Positions 6,206 through 6,391 of a stretch of 6,391 bases of DNA are shown in pieces. Under the pieces are notes generated by a model. That model worked only from the letters and a program-made list of their open reading frames with translations, made no database searches and had not been told where the DNA came from. Origin of the DNA: Prevotellaceae bacterium (GTDB lineage: Bacteria; Bacteroidota; Bacteroidia; Bacteroidales; UBA932). The stretch is taken from the NCBI GenBank assembly GCA_031257455.1, contig JAIROQ010000150.1, forward strand, positions 1 through 6,391. Reading direction: 5' to 3'. Made by a program: the position numbers and the translations under genes. Numbering within the stretch: position 1 is the first letter of the stretch; each line of letters begins with the position of its first letter.

Positions 6206-6391
6206 ATGATGTTTTCTGTGGCACAAATGCACGAACAATCGCAACGGCAATTGCGGCCGCTCTATTCGAAAGAAGAAGCGCGGGCATTGTCGTATGCGCT
6301 TTTGCAGCATTTTGGAAAATTGTCGCGCACGCAATTACATGCCTTCCCCGAGACGAAAATATCTCCCGAAACGGTGCGGCAGGTGCAAACA
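6206..6391 (+). CDS. prmC: Probable prmC, release factor glutamine methyltransferase, N-terminal part; 3' end outside window
   Basis: Sixty-two codons are open from the ATG at 6206 to the right edge. A second ATG follows directly at 6209 and a third at 6227; the first is taken by default. The peptide reads LRPLYSKEEARALSYALLQH, then FGKLSRTQLHAFPETKISPE, which fits the N-terminal helical domain of PrmC/HemK: a leucine followed by LY and an EA pair, a helix with LL, an R-T-Q-L segment and a closing S-PE. PrmC methylates the glutamine of the GGQ motif in release factors RF1 and RF2 in the cytoplasm, using S-adenosylmethionine. The methyltransferase domain and its NPPY motif lie beyond the window, so the call rests on the short N-terminal part. 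No signal peptide is present. It is unlikely to be functionally tied to the exported proteins upstream. Confidence 0.65.
   Translation, partial: MMFSVAQMHEQSQRQLRPLYSKEEARALSYALLQHFGKLSRTQLHAFPETKISPETVRQVQT

Overview
The window looks like chromosomal DNA of a Bacteroidota bacterium, most likely a Bacteroidales relative. The clues are a near-perfect Bacteroidota promoter (TTTG, 19 bp, TAnnTTTG) ahead of the OmpA-family gene, A/T-rich leaders without Shine-Dalgarno sequences, a C-terminal FISUMP-type domain behind an Ig-like module, and an OmpA-family protein that joins a PD40 propeller and carboxypeptidase-regulatory-like domains to an OmpA C-terminal domain. The species cannot be fixed from the sequence alone. 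All four genes lie on the + strand.

Layout. (1) 1-830: the 3' end of a surface protein, an Ig-like module followed by a C-terminal FISUMP domain. Its last 100 bases show a codon pattern like that of a diversity-generating-retroelement (DGR) variable region. (2) 831-1702: an unusually long non-coding stretch built from repeats. It holds 7- and 8-bp microsatellites, a first array of alternating palindromes (962-1100), a cluster of three hairpins (1182-1307) and a second array of seven 42-bp units, each with two palindromes (1383-1687). (3) 1703-1733: a promoter. (4) 1760-3805: a secreted OmpA-family protein resembling the type IX secretion component PorE, but without its TPR region or lipoprotein signal. 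(5) 3934-6096: a large exported protein of unknown function, helical in its first half and propeller-like in its second. (6) 6206-6391: the first 62 codons of a probable prmC.

The OmpA-family gene and the following gene probably form one transcription unit. They are 128 bp apart, no promoter or terminator is seen between them, and both products carry signal peptides, so they may act together in the periplasm or outer membrane. prmC is a housekeeping gene and is probably only a neighbour.

Every gap between genes contains tandem 7- or 8-bp A/T-rich repeats, usually next to a short GC-rich palindrome. Two such elements flank the 3934-6096 gene in opposite orientation. The strongest leads are the DGR-like codon pattern at 738-791 and the compensated palindrome changes in the 42-bp array. 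No reverse transcriptase or template repeat is visible here, so the DGR idea remains an inference.
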